A DNA stretch of 64,000 nt from an uncultured Caulobacterales bacterium (lineage in GTDB: Bacteria > Pseudomonadota > Alphaproteobacteria > Caulobacterales > Caulobacteraceae): positions 1 to 64,000 of the forward strand of contig CAIUMD010000035.1 of the NCBI GenBank assembly GCA_903900155.1. Direction: 5' to 3'. The notes under the pieces are model-generated. The model saw only the letters and a program-made list of their open reading frames with translations, ran no database searches and had not been told where the DNA came from. Shown one piece after another: positions 32,770 to 42,381 of this stretch. Position 1 is the stretch's first letter. Every line of letters starts with the position of its first letter. The translations under genes and the position numbers were made by a program.

Positions 32770-33969
32770 ATGTCTGACATCGACATCCCAAATCCCAAGG
32801 CGGGGCCCACGGCCACTGACTGGCGGGCGATCCTTTCTCTGAGCTTCGGGGTCTTTGGTCTGGTTACGGCCGAACTACTGCCGGTGAGCGTCCTGACGCC
32901 GATGGCGGCCGACCTTAAGGCCTCGCACGGCGCGGTGGGACAGGCCGTCACGGCCACGGCGGTTGTCGCCGCCTTTGCCGGCCCTCTGGTCGTTCTGGGC
33001 TCGGGGCGGATCGATCGGCGGCTTCTCGTCTGGGTGTTCATGGTCCTGCTGGCGCTGTCCAGCCTGATGGCGGCGCTCGCCACAAGCCTGCCGATCCTCC
33101 TGTTGGCCCGAGGGCTTCTTGGCTTCGCGCTAGGCGGCTATTGGGCGATGATGACGGCCTTGGCGCTGCGCCTGGCGCCCCATGACGCGTCGCGTGCGGT
33201 GTCGATCATCGTGATGGGCGTGTCGGCCGCTACGGTCTTCGCCGCGCCCGTCGCCGCCATGCTCGCCGCCTGGGGCGGCTGGCGATCGACCTTCCTCGTG
33301 TTGGCGGGCCTTGGCCTCGTCGCCCTGGCGGTGCAGGTCGTCGCCTTGCCGCGGTTGCCGTCAAGCGGCCCAACGGGCCTGCGGTCTCTTCTCGCCGCGC
33401 TGCAGCGGCCTGCCGTCCTACTCGGACTGGGCGTTTCGATCACCGTCGTCTCGGGCCATTTCGCGGGCTTTACCTTTATTCGTCCCTTTCTCGAGCAGAT
33501 CCCAAAGCTGTCAATATCCGCCATTTCGATGACGTTGTTGGTCTTCGGCGGAGGCGGTTTCCTCGGCAACATCGCCGCGGGCGCACTGGCCGCGCGACAT
33601 CCCGCCTGGGCGCTCGGCGGTTGCGCGCTTCTGATTGGCCTTGCCGCCCTGATGCTCGTGTTCGCGGGGCGCTTGCCGACTGTGGCGATCCTCGCGACGG
33701 CGATCTGGGGCCTAGCCTTTGGCGGCGTCCCGGTTTCGGCGGCGATCTGGAACGCGCGCGCCGCGCCTGACCTGACCGAGAGCGCAGGCGCGCTCATGTC
33801 TTCGGCCTTTCAGATCGCCATCGCCGGCGGCGCCGTCATAGGCGGTGCGCTGGTCGACCAAGCCGGCCCCTCAGGAGGCCTCGCCTACGCCGCTACGGCC
33901 GTCCTCGCCGGCAGTCTCGTCATGCTCGGCCTAAGCCGATCCAAACTTCGCACCCAAGGAGACCTCTGA
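32770..33969 (+). CDS. MFS transporter, DHA1 type
   Basis: A 399-residue, 12-helix major facilitator exporter of the AraJ/YdhP-like group: SFGVFGLVTAELLPVSVLTPMAADL is the N-terminal signature, and RGLLGFALGGYWAMMTALALRLAP the helix 4 region. Substrate unknown; related proteins export sugars or drugs. The longer frame from 32551 overlaps the small upstream gene, so the ATG at 32770 is used. bdcA starts two bases after its stop. Confidence 0.87.
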   Translation: MSDIDIPNPKAGPTATDWRAILSLSFGVFGLVTAELLPVSVLTPMAADLKASHGAVGQAVTATAVVAAFAGPLVVLGSGRIDRRLLVWVFMVLLALSSLMAALATSLPILLLARGLLGFALGGYWAMMTALALRLAPHDASRAVSIIVMGVSAATVFAAPVAAMLAAWGGWRSTFLVLAGLGLVALAVQVVALPRLPSSGPTGLRSLLAALQRPAVLLGLGVSITVVSGHFAGFTFIRPFLEQIPKLSISAISMTLLVFGGGGFLGNIAAGALAARHPAWALGGCALLIGLAALMLVFAGRLPTVAILATAIWGLAFGGVPVSAAIWNARAAPDLTESAGALMSSAFQIAIAGGAVIGGALVDQAGPSGGLAYAATAVLAGSLVMLGLSRSKLRTQGDL

Positions 33970-33971
33970 AG

Positions 33972-34679
33972 ATGGCCCGGAAGAAAACAGTTCTCGTGCT
34001 CGGCGGCAGCCGTGGCATCGGCGCCGCGATCGTGCGGCGTTTCACGGCGGATGGCGCCGCGGTGACCTTCACTTATGTCGCATCCGCCGAGGCGGCCGAC
34101 GCGCTGGCGCGGGAAACCGGCGCGATCGCGGTGCAGACCGATAGCGCTGACCGCGATGCGGTCATCGCGCGGGTGCGCCAGAGTGGGCCTCTGGACGTCC
34201 TTGTGGTCAATGCCGGGATCGTCGTCTTCGGCGATCCCTTGACGCACGACCCCGATGATGTCGACCGACTGTTCCAGGTCAATATTCACGCGCCCTTCCA
34301 CGCTGCCGTCGAAGCTGCGCGGAATATGCCTGACGGCGGGAGGATCATCGTGATCGGCTCCGCCAATGGAGACCGCATGCCGTTGCCGGGCATGGCCGCC
34401 TACGCGCTGAGCAAGTCGGCCATGCAGGGGCTGGCGCGCGGGCTGGCGCGCGATCTTGGTCCGCGTGGAATCACGGTGAATGTCGTTCAGCCGGGTCCAA
34501 TCGAGACGGACCTAAGCCCGCCGGAAGGCGCCCTGAAGGACCTCATCCATAGCTTCATGTCGATCAAGCGCTACGGCCGTCCTGAAGAAGTCGCCGCGCT
34601 GGTGGCTTGGCTGGCGGGCCCGGAAGCGAGTTTCGTTAGCGGCGCCATGCACACCATAGACGGCGCGTTCGCAGCCTAG
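33972..34679 (+). CDS. bdcA: BdcA-like SDR, cyclic-di-GMP-binding biofilm dispersal protein
   Basis: A 235-residue SDR with GGSRGIGAAIVRRF at about 11-24, NAG, and AAYALSKSAMQG containing the YxxxK motif. The stretches TDSADRDAVI, NIHAPFHAAVEAARNMP and GPEASFVSGAMHTIDGAF closely match E. coli BdcA (YjgI), reported to bind cyclic di-GMP and promote dispersal. Whether this protein does so is inferred from similarity. No TetR-type BdcR gene is adjacent; instead it ends the ADH-MBL-MFS operon. Confidence 0.83.
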   Translation: MARKKTVLVLGGSRGIGAAIVRRFTADGAAVTFTYVASAEAADALARETGAIAVQTDSADRDAVIARVRQSGPLDVLVVNAGIVVFGDPLTHDPDDVDRLFQVNIHAPFHAAVEAARNMPDGGRIIVIGSANGDRMPLPGMAAYALSKSAMQGLARGLARDLGPRGITVNVVQPGPIETDLSPPEGALKDLIHSFMSIKRYGRPEEVAALVAWLAGPEASFVSGAMHTIDGAFAA

Positions 34680-34805
34680 CGTCGCAACAAGGCCACGCTC
34701 GGGGTTGTCCGACCTTGGCGGTGAGCGCTTCGGGTCTTCAATTCCGCTCGCGCGCAATGCGGTCGAGCCGTATTCAGAGCTTGTTTAGCGTTTGCTCTTG
34801 CCGGC

Positions 34806-36203
34806 CTAGAAATATCGGCCGCCGGCCTGGTGACGCCGCCAGCGCGTCTCGCTTTGCGGTTCGGCGATACGCGACCAGCTGCGAGCGCCGGGAACGAGAT
34901 CGGACGCCCGGAGCACGACCGGCGACCAGGCCGCGCCGCCGCGCTCGTCGCGAAGCTGGAAGCTCACCGTCGGATCCGGTCCGGTCAGGTCGAAGTCCAG
35001 CAGACCGAAGTTCACATCGGCGGAAAACGGCGGCCGCACGCGCGGTATTGGACGGTTGTCGAGGTAGGTCGTCGACGTGTCCTGCGCCAGCGGCGAGCTG
35101 ACGAACTCGTAAAGGTCGTAGGCCTGGGGGCTCTCGGTCAGGAGGGCGTTGGCCTCGCCATAGTGGGTGTCGCCCGACACGAGGAGGACGCCCGGAACGC
35201 CGGCGATCACCTCGAACAGTCTCTTGCGCTCGTGGGTGAACGCCGCCCAGGAGTCCGCGCCCGGCCCCTTGGCGTCGGTCCAGCCGGAACCCGAGATCAG
35301 CACCTTGAAGATGGCCTTGGAGGCCCGCAGACCCTTGACGAGCCAATCGAACTGGGGCGCGCCCAGCATGGTCTTGGCCGGCGTGTCGGGATCCTCGTTC
35401 GGATCGCGGTGGTAGCGGACGTCGAGGAAGAAGAACGCCACGCCGCCGATTTCGCAGTGGAAGAAAGCGCCCGGCGTCCCCGTGATCCCGGCGGATGGAT
35501 TAGGCCAGTAGCGGATAAAGGTCTCTAGCGCGCCCTCCCGATGCGGATGGCGCCGGTCATGGTCGTTCATGCCGTAGTCGTGGTCGTCCCAGATGGCCAG
35601 CTGCGGGGTCTGCGCCAGGAAGGCGCGGATCTCGGGCAGGTCGCGCTGGCGGCGGTGCTCCTCGGCGGTGATGGCGGGGTCTGGACTGTCGGCGTAGACG
35701 TTGTCGCCGACCCACAGGAAGAGGTCTGGCCGCGCCGCCTCGATCGCTTGCCAGATCGGCTGCACCGGATAGCGCGCCCGCCGCGCGCAAGAGCCGAAGG
35801 CGATCCTGAATCTCCTCGGATCAGCCTCTTCGACCCGTAAGCGATAGGGCTGGCGATTGACGTCGTCAGGGTTCGGTCGGCCATTGATCAGCACGCGATA
35901 GACATAGTCGGCGCCGGGGCGAAGGTCCGTCAGCCTATGAGTCTGGGCGAAGTCCTGGGCGGCGCTGGCCTGGAGCGGTTCGCTGCGTCGCGCCGTTCGG
36001 AAGCCTGGATCGGTGTCGTATTCGATCGCCACCAGGTGCTCGCCGCTGACCCGGGTCCAGATGGCCATCGCGCCGGGCTGACGCCAGCCCAGCAGCGGAC
36101 CTTGCATCAGGCGTGGGATGCCCGCCCACTGCACATTCGACTGTGCGGCGGCGCGCAGCGGCAAGGCCGAGAGGCCCGCGGCGACCAGGGTGCGACGATC
36201 CAT
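34806..36203 (-). CDS. PhoD-type alkaline phosphatase/phosphodiesterase (copy 1)
   Basis: A 465-residue exported metallophosphoesterase. The N-terminus MDRRTLVAAGLSALPLRAAAQ is a probable Tat signal (RRTLVAAG). The catalytic domain has FGSCA, WVGDNVYAD, WDDHDYGMND and SGDTHYGEAN, matching the metal-binding motifs of the PhoD family (Fe/Ca-dependent phosphodiesterases). It lies 55 bases after the TonB-dependent receptor in a sigma-FecR-receptor unit. The second such phosphatase is at 47089-48711. Confidence 0.9.
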   Translation of the reverse strand: MDRRTLVAAGLSALPLRAAAQSNVQWAGIPRLMQGPLLGWRQPGAMAIWTRVSGEHLVAIEYDTDPGFRTARRSEPLQASAAQDFAQTHRLTDLRPGADYVYRVLINGRPNPDDVNRQPYRLRVEEADPRRFRIAFGSCARRARYPVQPIWQAIEAARPDLFLWVGDNVYADSPDPAITAEEHRRQRDLPEIRAFLAQTPQLAIWDDHDYGMNDHDRRHPHREGALETFIRYWPNPSAGITGTPGAFFHCEIGGVAFFFLDVRYHRDPNEDPDTPAKTMLGAPQFDWLVKGLRASKAIFKVLISGSGWTDAKGPGADSWAAFTHERKRLFEVIAGVPGVLLVSGDTHYGEANALLTESPQAYDLYEFVSSPLAQDTSTTYLDNRPIPRVRPPFSADVNFGLLDFDLTGPDPTVSFQLRDERGGAAWSPVVLRASDLVPGARSWSRIAEPQSETRWRRHQAGGRYF

Positions 36204-36258
36204 GGCGGTGATCCCGGAGAGGGCGCGCCCGGCGCGAGGGCCGGGCGCGGACAGGCGG

Positions 36259-39200
36259 TTAGAAGGTGAACTGCAGGCCGGCGTTGAACTGCGGCCCGTA
36301 GTAGGTGACGCTGGTCGGCGTCGAGCGGCCGCCCTGGTAAAGCACCGTCGGCTCGTCGGTCAGGTTCTTGACGTTCAGGAACAAGGTCTGGCCGCGCATG
36401 ACCTTCAGCTTGACGGCCAGATCCAGCACGGAGACCGCAGCGTAGTAGCGGTCGGTGGCCAGGTCGACGCCCACCGATTCCAGGCGCTTGGGCAGTCGGT
36501 TGTAGGAAAGGCGGATATCCAGCGGGCCTTTGACATAGGAGAGAATGCCGTTGAAGGCGTATTTGGGCGAATTGGCCAGCGGCAGGGATTGCGGACGGCC
36601 TGGATAGGTCGCGTCGGTGTGCAGGTAGGTGAAGTTGCTCTCTACGCCCAGGCCGTCGAACGGCGCAGGCAGGAAGTCCAGCGACTGCACCCAGGCGGCC
36701 TCGAAGCCGAGAACCTTGCCGCCTTCGCCATTGACGCGGGTGCGCTCGTCGACACCGTCGGCGGCGATCCGTGACGAGCTGAACACGAACTTATCGATAT
36801 CCTTGTAGAATACCCCGCCCGAGATCAGGCCCAGCGGCGGGAGGAAATATTCGGCGGTCAGGTCGAGGTTCAACGACTCCGCCGGCACGAGATCGGGATT
36901 GCCGATGACGCGCTGGTTGGCCTGCGGGTTTTCCTGGCTTGAAGCGACGAGGTCGCCCTGCGGCGGGCGCGAAATGGCCTTGGTCGCGGCCGCGCGCACC
37001 ACCAGTCGGTCGTCGGCGCTGGTATAGCGCGCCTGCAGGCCGGGCAGGACGTTGGTGTAGCTGTTTGCGGCGGTCAGGGGCGTGGAGGTGACGGTGTTGC
37101 CGACCGTAGTGACGCGATTGGCGACGCTGCCGACGTCGGTGCGTTCGACCCGCACGCCGCCTAGCAGATTCAGCCGACCTATATCGACATCGGCCTGGAT
37201 ATAGCCGGAATAGATGTTCTCGCTGATCGAGAAGTCGGCGTTCTCGCGGGTCTGGTTCGTGAAGAGCGCGGCCGCGGCGTTCTGGGTGAAGGCGGCCGGA
37301 TTGTTCTTTTGCAGCGCCAGATACGCCTGCCAGCTGGGGAAGTTCGGCAATAGCTGGGCGCGGCCGTCAGACTTCGGCATGAAGTCGGAATTGACGTAGG
37401 TCTCCAGCAGGCCGCTCGCCGCCACGCCCGTCAGGCCGCTGTAGCGCACGGTCAGCGGCTGGGCCTGGGAGGCGTTTTTCCAGCTGGCGCGGAAGCCGGC
37501 GTCGACATGCCAGGGGAAGCGGCCGTTCACGACGTCACGGCCGGCGTGGCCGTCGACCGTCCATTCGTCTTCGACGCGCGGCACCTGGTTGGCGTCGAAC
37601 TGACGAAAGGTCAGCAAGGCGGGGTTTTTGATGTCGACTGCGTTGTCGACGCGAAAGGCCGGGAAGTCGGGCGAGGACTTGTCGTAGGTCAGGTTGACGT
37701 TGTTGATCGAGTTGGTGATCTGCAGGGTGCGCGGGTACTGCTTGCGCGCCTTGGAATAGGCGACCCGGCCGCCCATGTTCCAGCTGCCCATGGTCTGGTC
37801 GATCCCCCCATAGTACATCTGAAAGACGTTCTTGGGCTCGCGGTAGAAGGTGATCTGGTCGATCCGCCCGCCGGTCGACGAGCCGCCATTGGCGGTGACG
37901 TTGAACTGGGTCGCGACATTGGGCCGGTAGTCCGTGCCCCGCTGGTTCAGCTCGCGAAAGTCGTAGCTATACAGCGCCCGGAAGAAGAGCTTGGTGTCGG
38001 CGCCGGGGCGGTAGTCCAACGACAGGCCCGCGCCGATCCGGTCCTTGATCTCGTTACGGTCGTAATAGAACGAGCGATTGATCGCGGCGATCTGGTTGGC
38101 CCCGATCGTGTAGGCGGTCTCGACCGTGTCATAGCCGCGTTGGTCGTGGAAATAGTCGAAAGAGGCCAGGACCCCGAACTGGTCGTCGGCGCCGAAGGTG
38201 TCGGCCAGGGTGACGCCGACCTCCTTGTTCCAGCTCTTGCCGCGCTCGTTATAGGTGCCGCCCACATGGCCCTTGATCAGCCGGCCGTTGGTGTCGAAGG
38301 CCGAGGGCGTGATCAGGTCGACCGTGCCGCCGATGGCGTCGGAGGACATGTCGGCGGTCGGGGATTTGATCACCTGCACCCGGGCCAGCATGTTGGACGG
38401 AAAGCTGTCCAGCGCGATGTCGCGGTTGCCGTCGACATTGGTCATCCGCAGGCCGTCGACCGTGACGGTGTTGTACTGGGGCGAGAGGCCGCGGATCGTG
38501 GCGGTGCGCTGCACGCCGGCCCGGGTCTCGACCGAGACGCCGGGCAGGCGCACCAGAGCATCGCCGATATTGCCCTCGCGGATCTGGCCCAGCGCGTCGG
38601 CCGAGACCACGGTGCGCAGGCTGGCGGCGCTGCGCTGCAGGTTGATCGCCTGGGCCTGGCCCCGGGCGCGGGCCACGACCACCAGCGCGTCGATATCGCT
38701 CTCGGCCCGCTCGTTCGGCTTGAGGCGGAACTCCCTCTCGACCGGTTCGCCGCCCACGGTGATCGCCGCCTCGGCCGGGCCGTAGCCGGCGTAGCTTACC
38801 GTGATCGCATAGGCGCCCGAACGGACATTGGTGAAGGCGAACCGGCCCTCGCGGTCGGTGGTCGTGCGGCGCGTCGAACCCTTCAGCTGCACCATGGCCC
38901 CGGCCAGCGGCTGGCCATCGGCGGCGCTGCGCACTCGGCCGCCGACCGAGCCCGCGCCAACATTGACGGCGGTCAGGGAGAAGGTGCGACCGTCGGCGCT
39001 GACGCGCTTGATGCCGACGCCGGTGCCGGCCAGCAGGGCGGTCAGGGCCTGGGTCGGGGTCGCGACGGCCGCCACCCGGTTGGCCTGCTTGCCGCGCACC
39101 AGGGTCGGCGTATAGAGCACCTGAACGTCGGCCTCGCGGGCGAAGGCGGCCAAGGCGTCGCCCAACGGCCGGCGCTCGATCGAGAAGGTTCGGCTCGGCT

Positions 39201-39297
39201 GGGCGGCCACGGCCGCGGCCGGTGGGATCAGGGCCAGGCTGGCGCAGAAGGTCAGCAGCGCCAGCTTGCGCATGCGGTTGGAAGGCTTGTCGGTCAC
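36259..39297 (-). CDS. TonB-dependent outer-membrane receptor with signalling domain (copy 1)
   Basis: A 1012-residue receptor. A signal peptide (about 1-32) precedes an STN (secretin/TonB short N-terminal) domain at about 37-108 (FSIERRPLGDALAAFAREADVQVLY), a CarboxypepD-like beta domain at about 117-195, the plug (VVSADALGQIREGNIGDALVRLPGVSVETRAG) and a beta-barrel ending in Phe (AGLQFTF). The STN domain signals to the FecR/ECF pair encoded just upstream. The 100-base gap before it contains no gene. Confidence 0.93.
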   Translation of the reverse strand: MTDKPSNRMRKLALLTFCASLALIPPAAAVAAQPSRTFSIERRPLGDALAAFAREADVQVLYTPTLVRGKQANRVAAVATPTQALTALLAGTGVGIKRVSADGRTFSLTAVNVGAGSVGGRVRSAADGQPLAGAMVQLKGSTRRTTTDREGRFAFTNVRSGAYAITVSYAGYGPAEAAITVGGEPVEREFRLKPNERAESDIDALVVVARARGQAQAINLQRSAASLRTVVSADALGQIREGNIGDALVRLPGVSVETRAGVQRTATIRGLSPQYNTVTVDGLRMTNVDGNRDIALDSFPSNMLARVQVIKSPTADMSSDAIGGTVDLITPSAFDTNGRLIKGHVGGTYNERGKSWNKEVGVTLADTFGADDQFGVLASFDYFHDQRGYDTVETAYTIGANQIAAINRSFYYDRNEIKDRIGAGLSLDYRPGADTKLFFRALYSYDFRELNQRGTDYRPNVATQFNVTANGGSSTGGRIDQITFYREPKNVFQMYYGGIDQTMGSWNMGGRVAYSKARKQYPRTLQITNSINNVNLTYDKSSPDFPAFRVDNAVDIKNPALLTFRQFDANQVPRVEDEWTVDGHAGRDVVNGRFPWHVDAGFRASWKNASQAQPLTVRYSGLTGVAASGLLETYVNSDFMPKSDGRAQLLPNFPSWQAYLALQKNNPAAFTQNAAAALFTNQTRENADFSISENIYSGYIQADVDIGRLNLLGGVRVERTDVGSVANRVTTVGNTVTSTPLTAANSYTNVLPGLQARYTSADDRLVVRAAATKAISRPPQGDLVASSQENPQANQRVIGNPDLVPAESLNLDLTAEYFLPPLGLISGGVFYKDIDKFVFSSSRIAADGVDERTRVNGEGGKVLGFEAAWVQSLDFLPAPFDGLGVESNFTYLHTDATYPGRPQSLPLANSPKYAFNGILSYVKGPLDIRLSYNRLPKRLESVGVDLATDRYYAAVSVLDLAVKLKVMRGQTLFLNVKNLTDEPTVLYQGGRSTPTSVTYYGPQFNAGLQFTF

Positions 39298-39397
39298 GGT
39301 CTATCCCCCGGAAATGCGAGCCAGCGGCTCACTCGGTCCAAGGAACGAGACGCGTGTTCCAACCCTCAACTTGTCGGAAAAATTTCACAAACCGACG

Positions 39398-40318
39398 TCA
39401 GGTGATGCGCCAGCGCCGAGGGCCCATCGGTTCGACCTTGAGGTCCAGTACGTCCTCCAGCGCCTGCGGGAAGTCGCTAACCCCGTCGTAGCGGAACGAA
39501 CCGGAGATGGTCAGCTCGCCGGCGGCGCGGTCGGTGATCACGAACTGATCGGCCGAATAGCGATTGAACGCGGTGACCACCTCACGCAGCGGCTGGTCGT
39601 GGAAGGTCAGGCGGCCGGCGCGCCATTCGGTGGCCATGACGATGTCGACCGCCGACACGGTCTCGCGCCACAAGCGCTGACCTGCGACCAGATCATGCCC
39701 GCCCACGGTCAGCACGCCCTCCGTCACCACGAACTCTGGCTCGGCGCCGAGCAGGGTGACCTGGAAGGCGCAGTCGCGAGCCTGGGCGATCAGGCGGCCG
39801 GCCCGGACCTCCAGATCGGCGGCGTCGACCGCCTTTACGAAGGCCTGGCCGGCGGTGAGCTCCACAGCGCCGCGCTCGCGGATGAAGCGGCTGGACGCGC
39901 GGCTGAGCGGCGCCAGGATCAGCGACGACCCGTCGGGCAGGGTGGTGGTCAGCCGCTGGCCCGCTTTCGTCGCGTAAGCCGCCAAGGCCGGGGTCGGGCG
40001 CAGGCTGGCATAGCCGACTAGGCCCACGGCGCAGGCCGCGACGGCCGAGCCGGCGCCGGTGAGCCACTGACGGCGCGACGGACCGCGCGGCGCGGTCTCG
40101 GCGGCTAGGCGGCGTTGAATTTCTGGCGTCTTGGCGAAGGCGCCCAGGCCCTCCCAGGCCCCGACGCAGGCGCCGTAGCCCGAGGCGTTGGCCGGGTCGG
40201 CTCCCAGCCACGCCTGGAAAGCCGCCTCGTCGTCGGGCGAGACCGGGCCACCGGAGTTGCGACGCGCGAACCACTCGCTGGCGGTCTGGGGAACGAGGCG
40301 CGGTAGGTCGGTCATCAT
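39398..40318 (-). CDS. fecR: FecR-family anti-sigma factor (copy 1)
   Basis: A 306-residue inner-membrane regulator. An N-terminal cytoplasmic domain (WFARRNSGGPVSPDDEAAFQAWLGADPANASGYGA, the DUF4880-type FecR N-terminus) binds the ECF sigma factor; one transmembrane segment lies near 88-106; the periplasmic FecR domain (TTLPDGSSLILAPLSRASSRF) senses the receptor's STN domain. Two adjacent ATGs (40318, 40315) follow GAGGATTAG. It starts seven bases after the sigma gene ends. Confidence 0.9.
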   Translation of the reverse strand: MMTDLPRLVPQTASEWFARRNSGGPVSPDDEAAFQAWLGADPANASGYGACVGAWEGLGAFAKTPEIQRRLAAETAPRGPSRRQWLTGAGSAVAACAVGLVGYASLRPTPALAAYATKAGQRLTTTLPDGSSLILAPLSRASSRFIRERGAVELTAGQAFVKAVDAADLEVRAGRLIAQARDCAFQVTLLGAEPEFVVTEGVLTVGGHDLVAGQRLWRETVSAVDIVMATEWRAGRLTFHDQPLREVVTAFNRYSADQFVITDRAAGELTISGSFRYDGVSDFPQALEDVLDLKVEPMGPRRWRIT

Positions 40319-40325
40319 GGGAAAG

Positions 40326-40817
40326 CTAATCCTCTCCCCGCAGAGCGTCCATCGCGCGTCCCACGTGCTTCTCAACCGCACTGACTGAAATGCCCAGTCG
40401 CGCGGCGATCTGAGCGTAACTGAGGTCCTCGAAACGCCGCAGCATTACGACACTGCGGGTCCGGGGCGGCAGGGCGTCTAGCGCGGCCAGCACTTGGCCG
40501 AGCTGTTGACGCGAAGCCAGGGTCTGCTCGGGTCCGGGCGCTTCATTCGCCAGCTCTAAGTCCGTGACGTCGTCGTGCCGATCCGTGGATCGCGCGACGT
40601 CGCGACGGGTCCGATCGCGCGATAGGTTGGCGGCGGCTTGGAAGACGTAGCTATCCGGGTTTTCCAATGTCAGCACGTCGCCCCGACGCAAGAGCCGGGC
40701 AAAGAGGTCCTGGACCAAGTCTTCGGAATCCGCGTGCGATCGCGTTCGTCTCTGGAAGAACTTCAATAAGGGCGAACGCAGCCGCCGCGACAGCGCGTCA
40801 AAGTCGTTGGCCGTCAT
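40326..40817 (-). CDS. ECF RNA polymerase sigma factor, FecI-like (copy 1)
   Basis: A 163-residue ECF sigma factor. Region 2 (SHADSEDLVQDLFARLLRR, then NPDSYVFQAAANLSRDRTRR) and region 4 (LPPRTRSVVMLRRFEDLSYAQIAARLGISVSAVEKHVGRAM) are complete. It likely directs transcription of the receptor and phosphatase genes downstream when FecR is relieved. The start at 40817 is chosen; the frame stays open to 41231 but overlaps the hydrolase gene. Confidence 0.9.
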   Translation of the reverse strand: MTANDFDALSRRLRSPLLKFFQRRTRSHADSEDLVQDLFARLLRRGDVLTLENPDSYVFQAAANLSRDRTRRDVARSTDRHDDVTDLELANEAPGPEQTLASRQQLGQVLAALDALPPRTRSVVMLRRFEDLSYAQIAARLGISVSAVEKHVGRAMDALRGED

Positions 40818-40978
40818 GACGAACCGATTCCGCCGAGCGTCTCGGCGCGGCCAGCGACAAGTAGCAGTCGCGCGCCAACCTTTTGCGACAAGCCTGCGCG
40901 CCGTTCTGAGGGTCTGTTCTCCGGCGTCAAAGGCCTCACGCCCTGGCAACGTGTGAACAACCTTCTTGGAAACGACAC

Positions 40979-42277
40979 CTAGTCCGGCCGGACCACGAAG
41001 GTCCCGCCGCCGGGCAGGCGCCCGGTCTTGATCCAGTCGGCGGTGATGTCGAACAGGCCGGCCGAGTAGGCGCTGGTCGTCGCTTCGGCCGTCTTGGTGC
41101 GCTCGATCAGGCCGTGGTCGGCCTTGGGGAACACCACCACGCTCACGTTGCGCCGGCGAGCTTGCAGTTCTCGCAAGATGGCCTGCGTGCCCGCGCTCGG
41201 CGCCTGGCGGTCGCCGCCGCCCAGCAGCCACAGCTGGCGGGGCTTGATGGCCTCGATCACCGGGCGAGGCTCGTAGGTGAAGCTCAGGCCCTGCGAGGCC
41301 GCCGCGCCGCCGGCCTTGGCGTCGGCGCTGGACAGGGTCAGCAGGATGCCGGTGTAGGAGCGCGGCTGGATGGTCTTCAGCCAGGGCTCGCCGGCGTGCT
41401 GGGCGCGGAAGACGTCCAGTTCGGCAAAGCCCTCCTGGAAGTTGGAGCGGACGATCCGGGCGGTCAGGGCGGTCAGCGTCGCCGCCTTGGCCAGGTCCGC
41501 CTCCGGAAAACCGGCCTGGCGCAGCTGGTCCTCGACCACCTCGCGGTCCTGGGCGACCGGGCCCTCGGCCATGGCGAAGGCGGGGATGACGAAGTCCAGC
41601 GGCGTCAGGGTCGCCGCCAGCGGCGCGACCCAGCCGCCCTGGCTGCCGCCCAGCACCCCGACCTTGCGGACGCCCGGCGCCAGGCGGCGGGCTTCCTTGA
41701 CGGCGGCGGCGGTGTCTCGCGCTCGCACGTGAAAATCGGCCGACGGTGCGCCGCCGGACGTGCCCGTGCCGCGCTTGTCATAGACAAAAACCGCCACGCC
41801 GCGCCGGGCCAGCTCGTACTGCCAAATGGCATCATCCGTTGACGGATCATTATTGGAGCCGTCGATCCACACCGCCACGGCCTCGGGCCGGCCGGATGGC
41901 ATGACCAGCTTGCCGTGCAGGCTGACGCCGTCGCTGGAGAACGTCGTCTCCGTCTCGGTCAGCGGCAGGCGCGCGCCCTGTTCGCCAGTGAACTTCAGGC
42001 GGCCGGTCTCGCAGGGCTCGAAGACGACGCTCAGCGTCCCGGCGGAGTAGGCGCCGTCCGCGCCTTCGCGCAGCCGGCCGAACGCGCCGCTCGACAGCGT
42101 GTAGCGGAGATTGCGGGCGTGGCCGCCGTCGCCGGTGATGGTCACCACCCTGCCGGCAGGCAGGGCGTAGGCGCCGAGCCGGCACCGCAAGGCCGTATCC
42201 AGGCGGGTCTGCGGAACAGCGTCAAGCTGGGGCGAGGCGGCCGCGACGGCGAGCGCGGCGGCGAGAAGGGCGAACAT
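40979..42277 (-). CDS. Exported alpha/beta hydrolase
   Basis: A 432-residue protein with a signal peptide (MFALLAAALAVAAASPQ). The C-terminal half is an alpha/beta hydrolase: nucleophile serine in LGGSQGG, and late aspartate and histidine in LLGGGDRQAP and PKADHGLIE. FVYDKRGTGTSGG is a typical oxyanion-region loop. It is of the kind annotated as acyl-CoA thioester hydrolase/BAAT-like or as periplasmic peptidase/esterase; substrate unknown. Its location beside DUF4861 and GH106 genes suggests carbohydrate-ester work. Confidence 0.8.
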   Translation of the reverse strand: MFALLAAALAVAAASPQLDAVPQTRLDTALRCRLGAYALPAGRVVTITGDGGHARNLRYTLSSGAFGRLREGADGAYSAGTLSVVFEPCETGRLKFTGEQGARLPLTETETTFSSDGVSLHGKLVMPSGRPEAVAVWIDGSNNDPSTDDAIWQYELARRGVAVFVYDKRGTGTSGGAPSADFHVRARDTAAAVKEARRLAPGVRKVGVLGGSQGGWVAPLAATLTPLDFVIPAFAMAEGPVAQDREVVEDQLRQAGFPEADLAKAATLTALTARIVRSNFQEGFAELDVFRAQHAGEPWLKTIQPRSYTGILLTLSSADAKAGGAAASQGLSFTYEPRPVIEAIKPRQLWLLGGGDRQAPSAGTQAILRELQARRRNVSVVVFPKADHGLIERTKTAEATTSAYSAGLFDITADWIKTGRLPGGGTFVVRPD

Positions 42278-42381
42278 GGTCGGTCTCGGTGTTGAAAAGG
42301 TTCGCCGCCTCCTCGTCGACCCCGCCCCCGTTCGCCAGCCCCGCTTTCGCGAACGGCGCCGGGGCTTCGCGAACCGGGCGC

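Noticed and set aside
40818..41231. Upstream extension of ECF sigma factor copy 1
   Set aside because: The extra residues have no sigma-factor features and overlap the alpha/beta hydrolase gene; the ATG at 40817 gives normal length.
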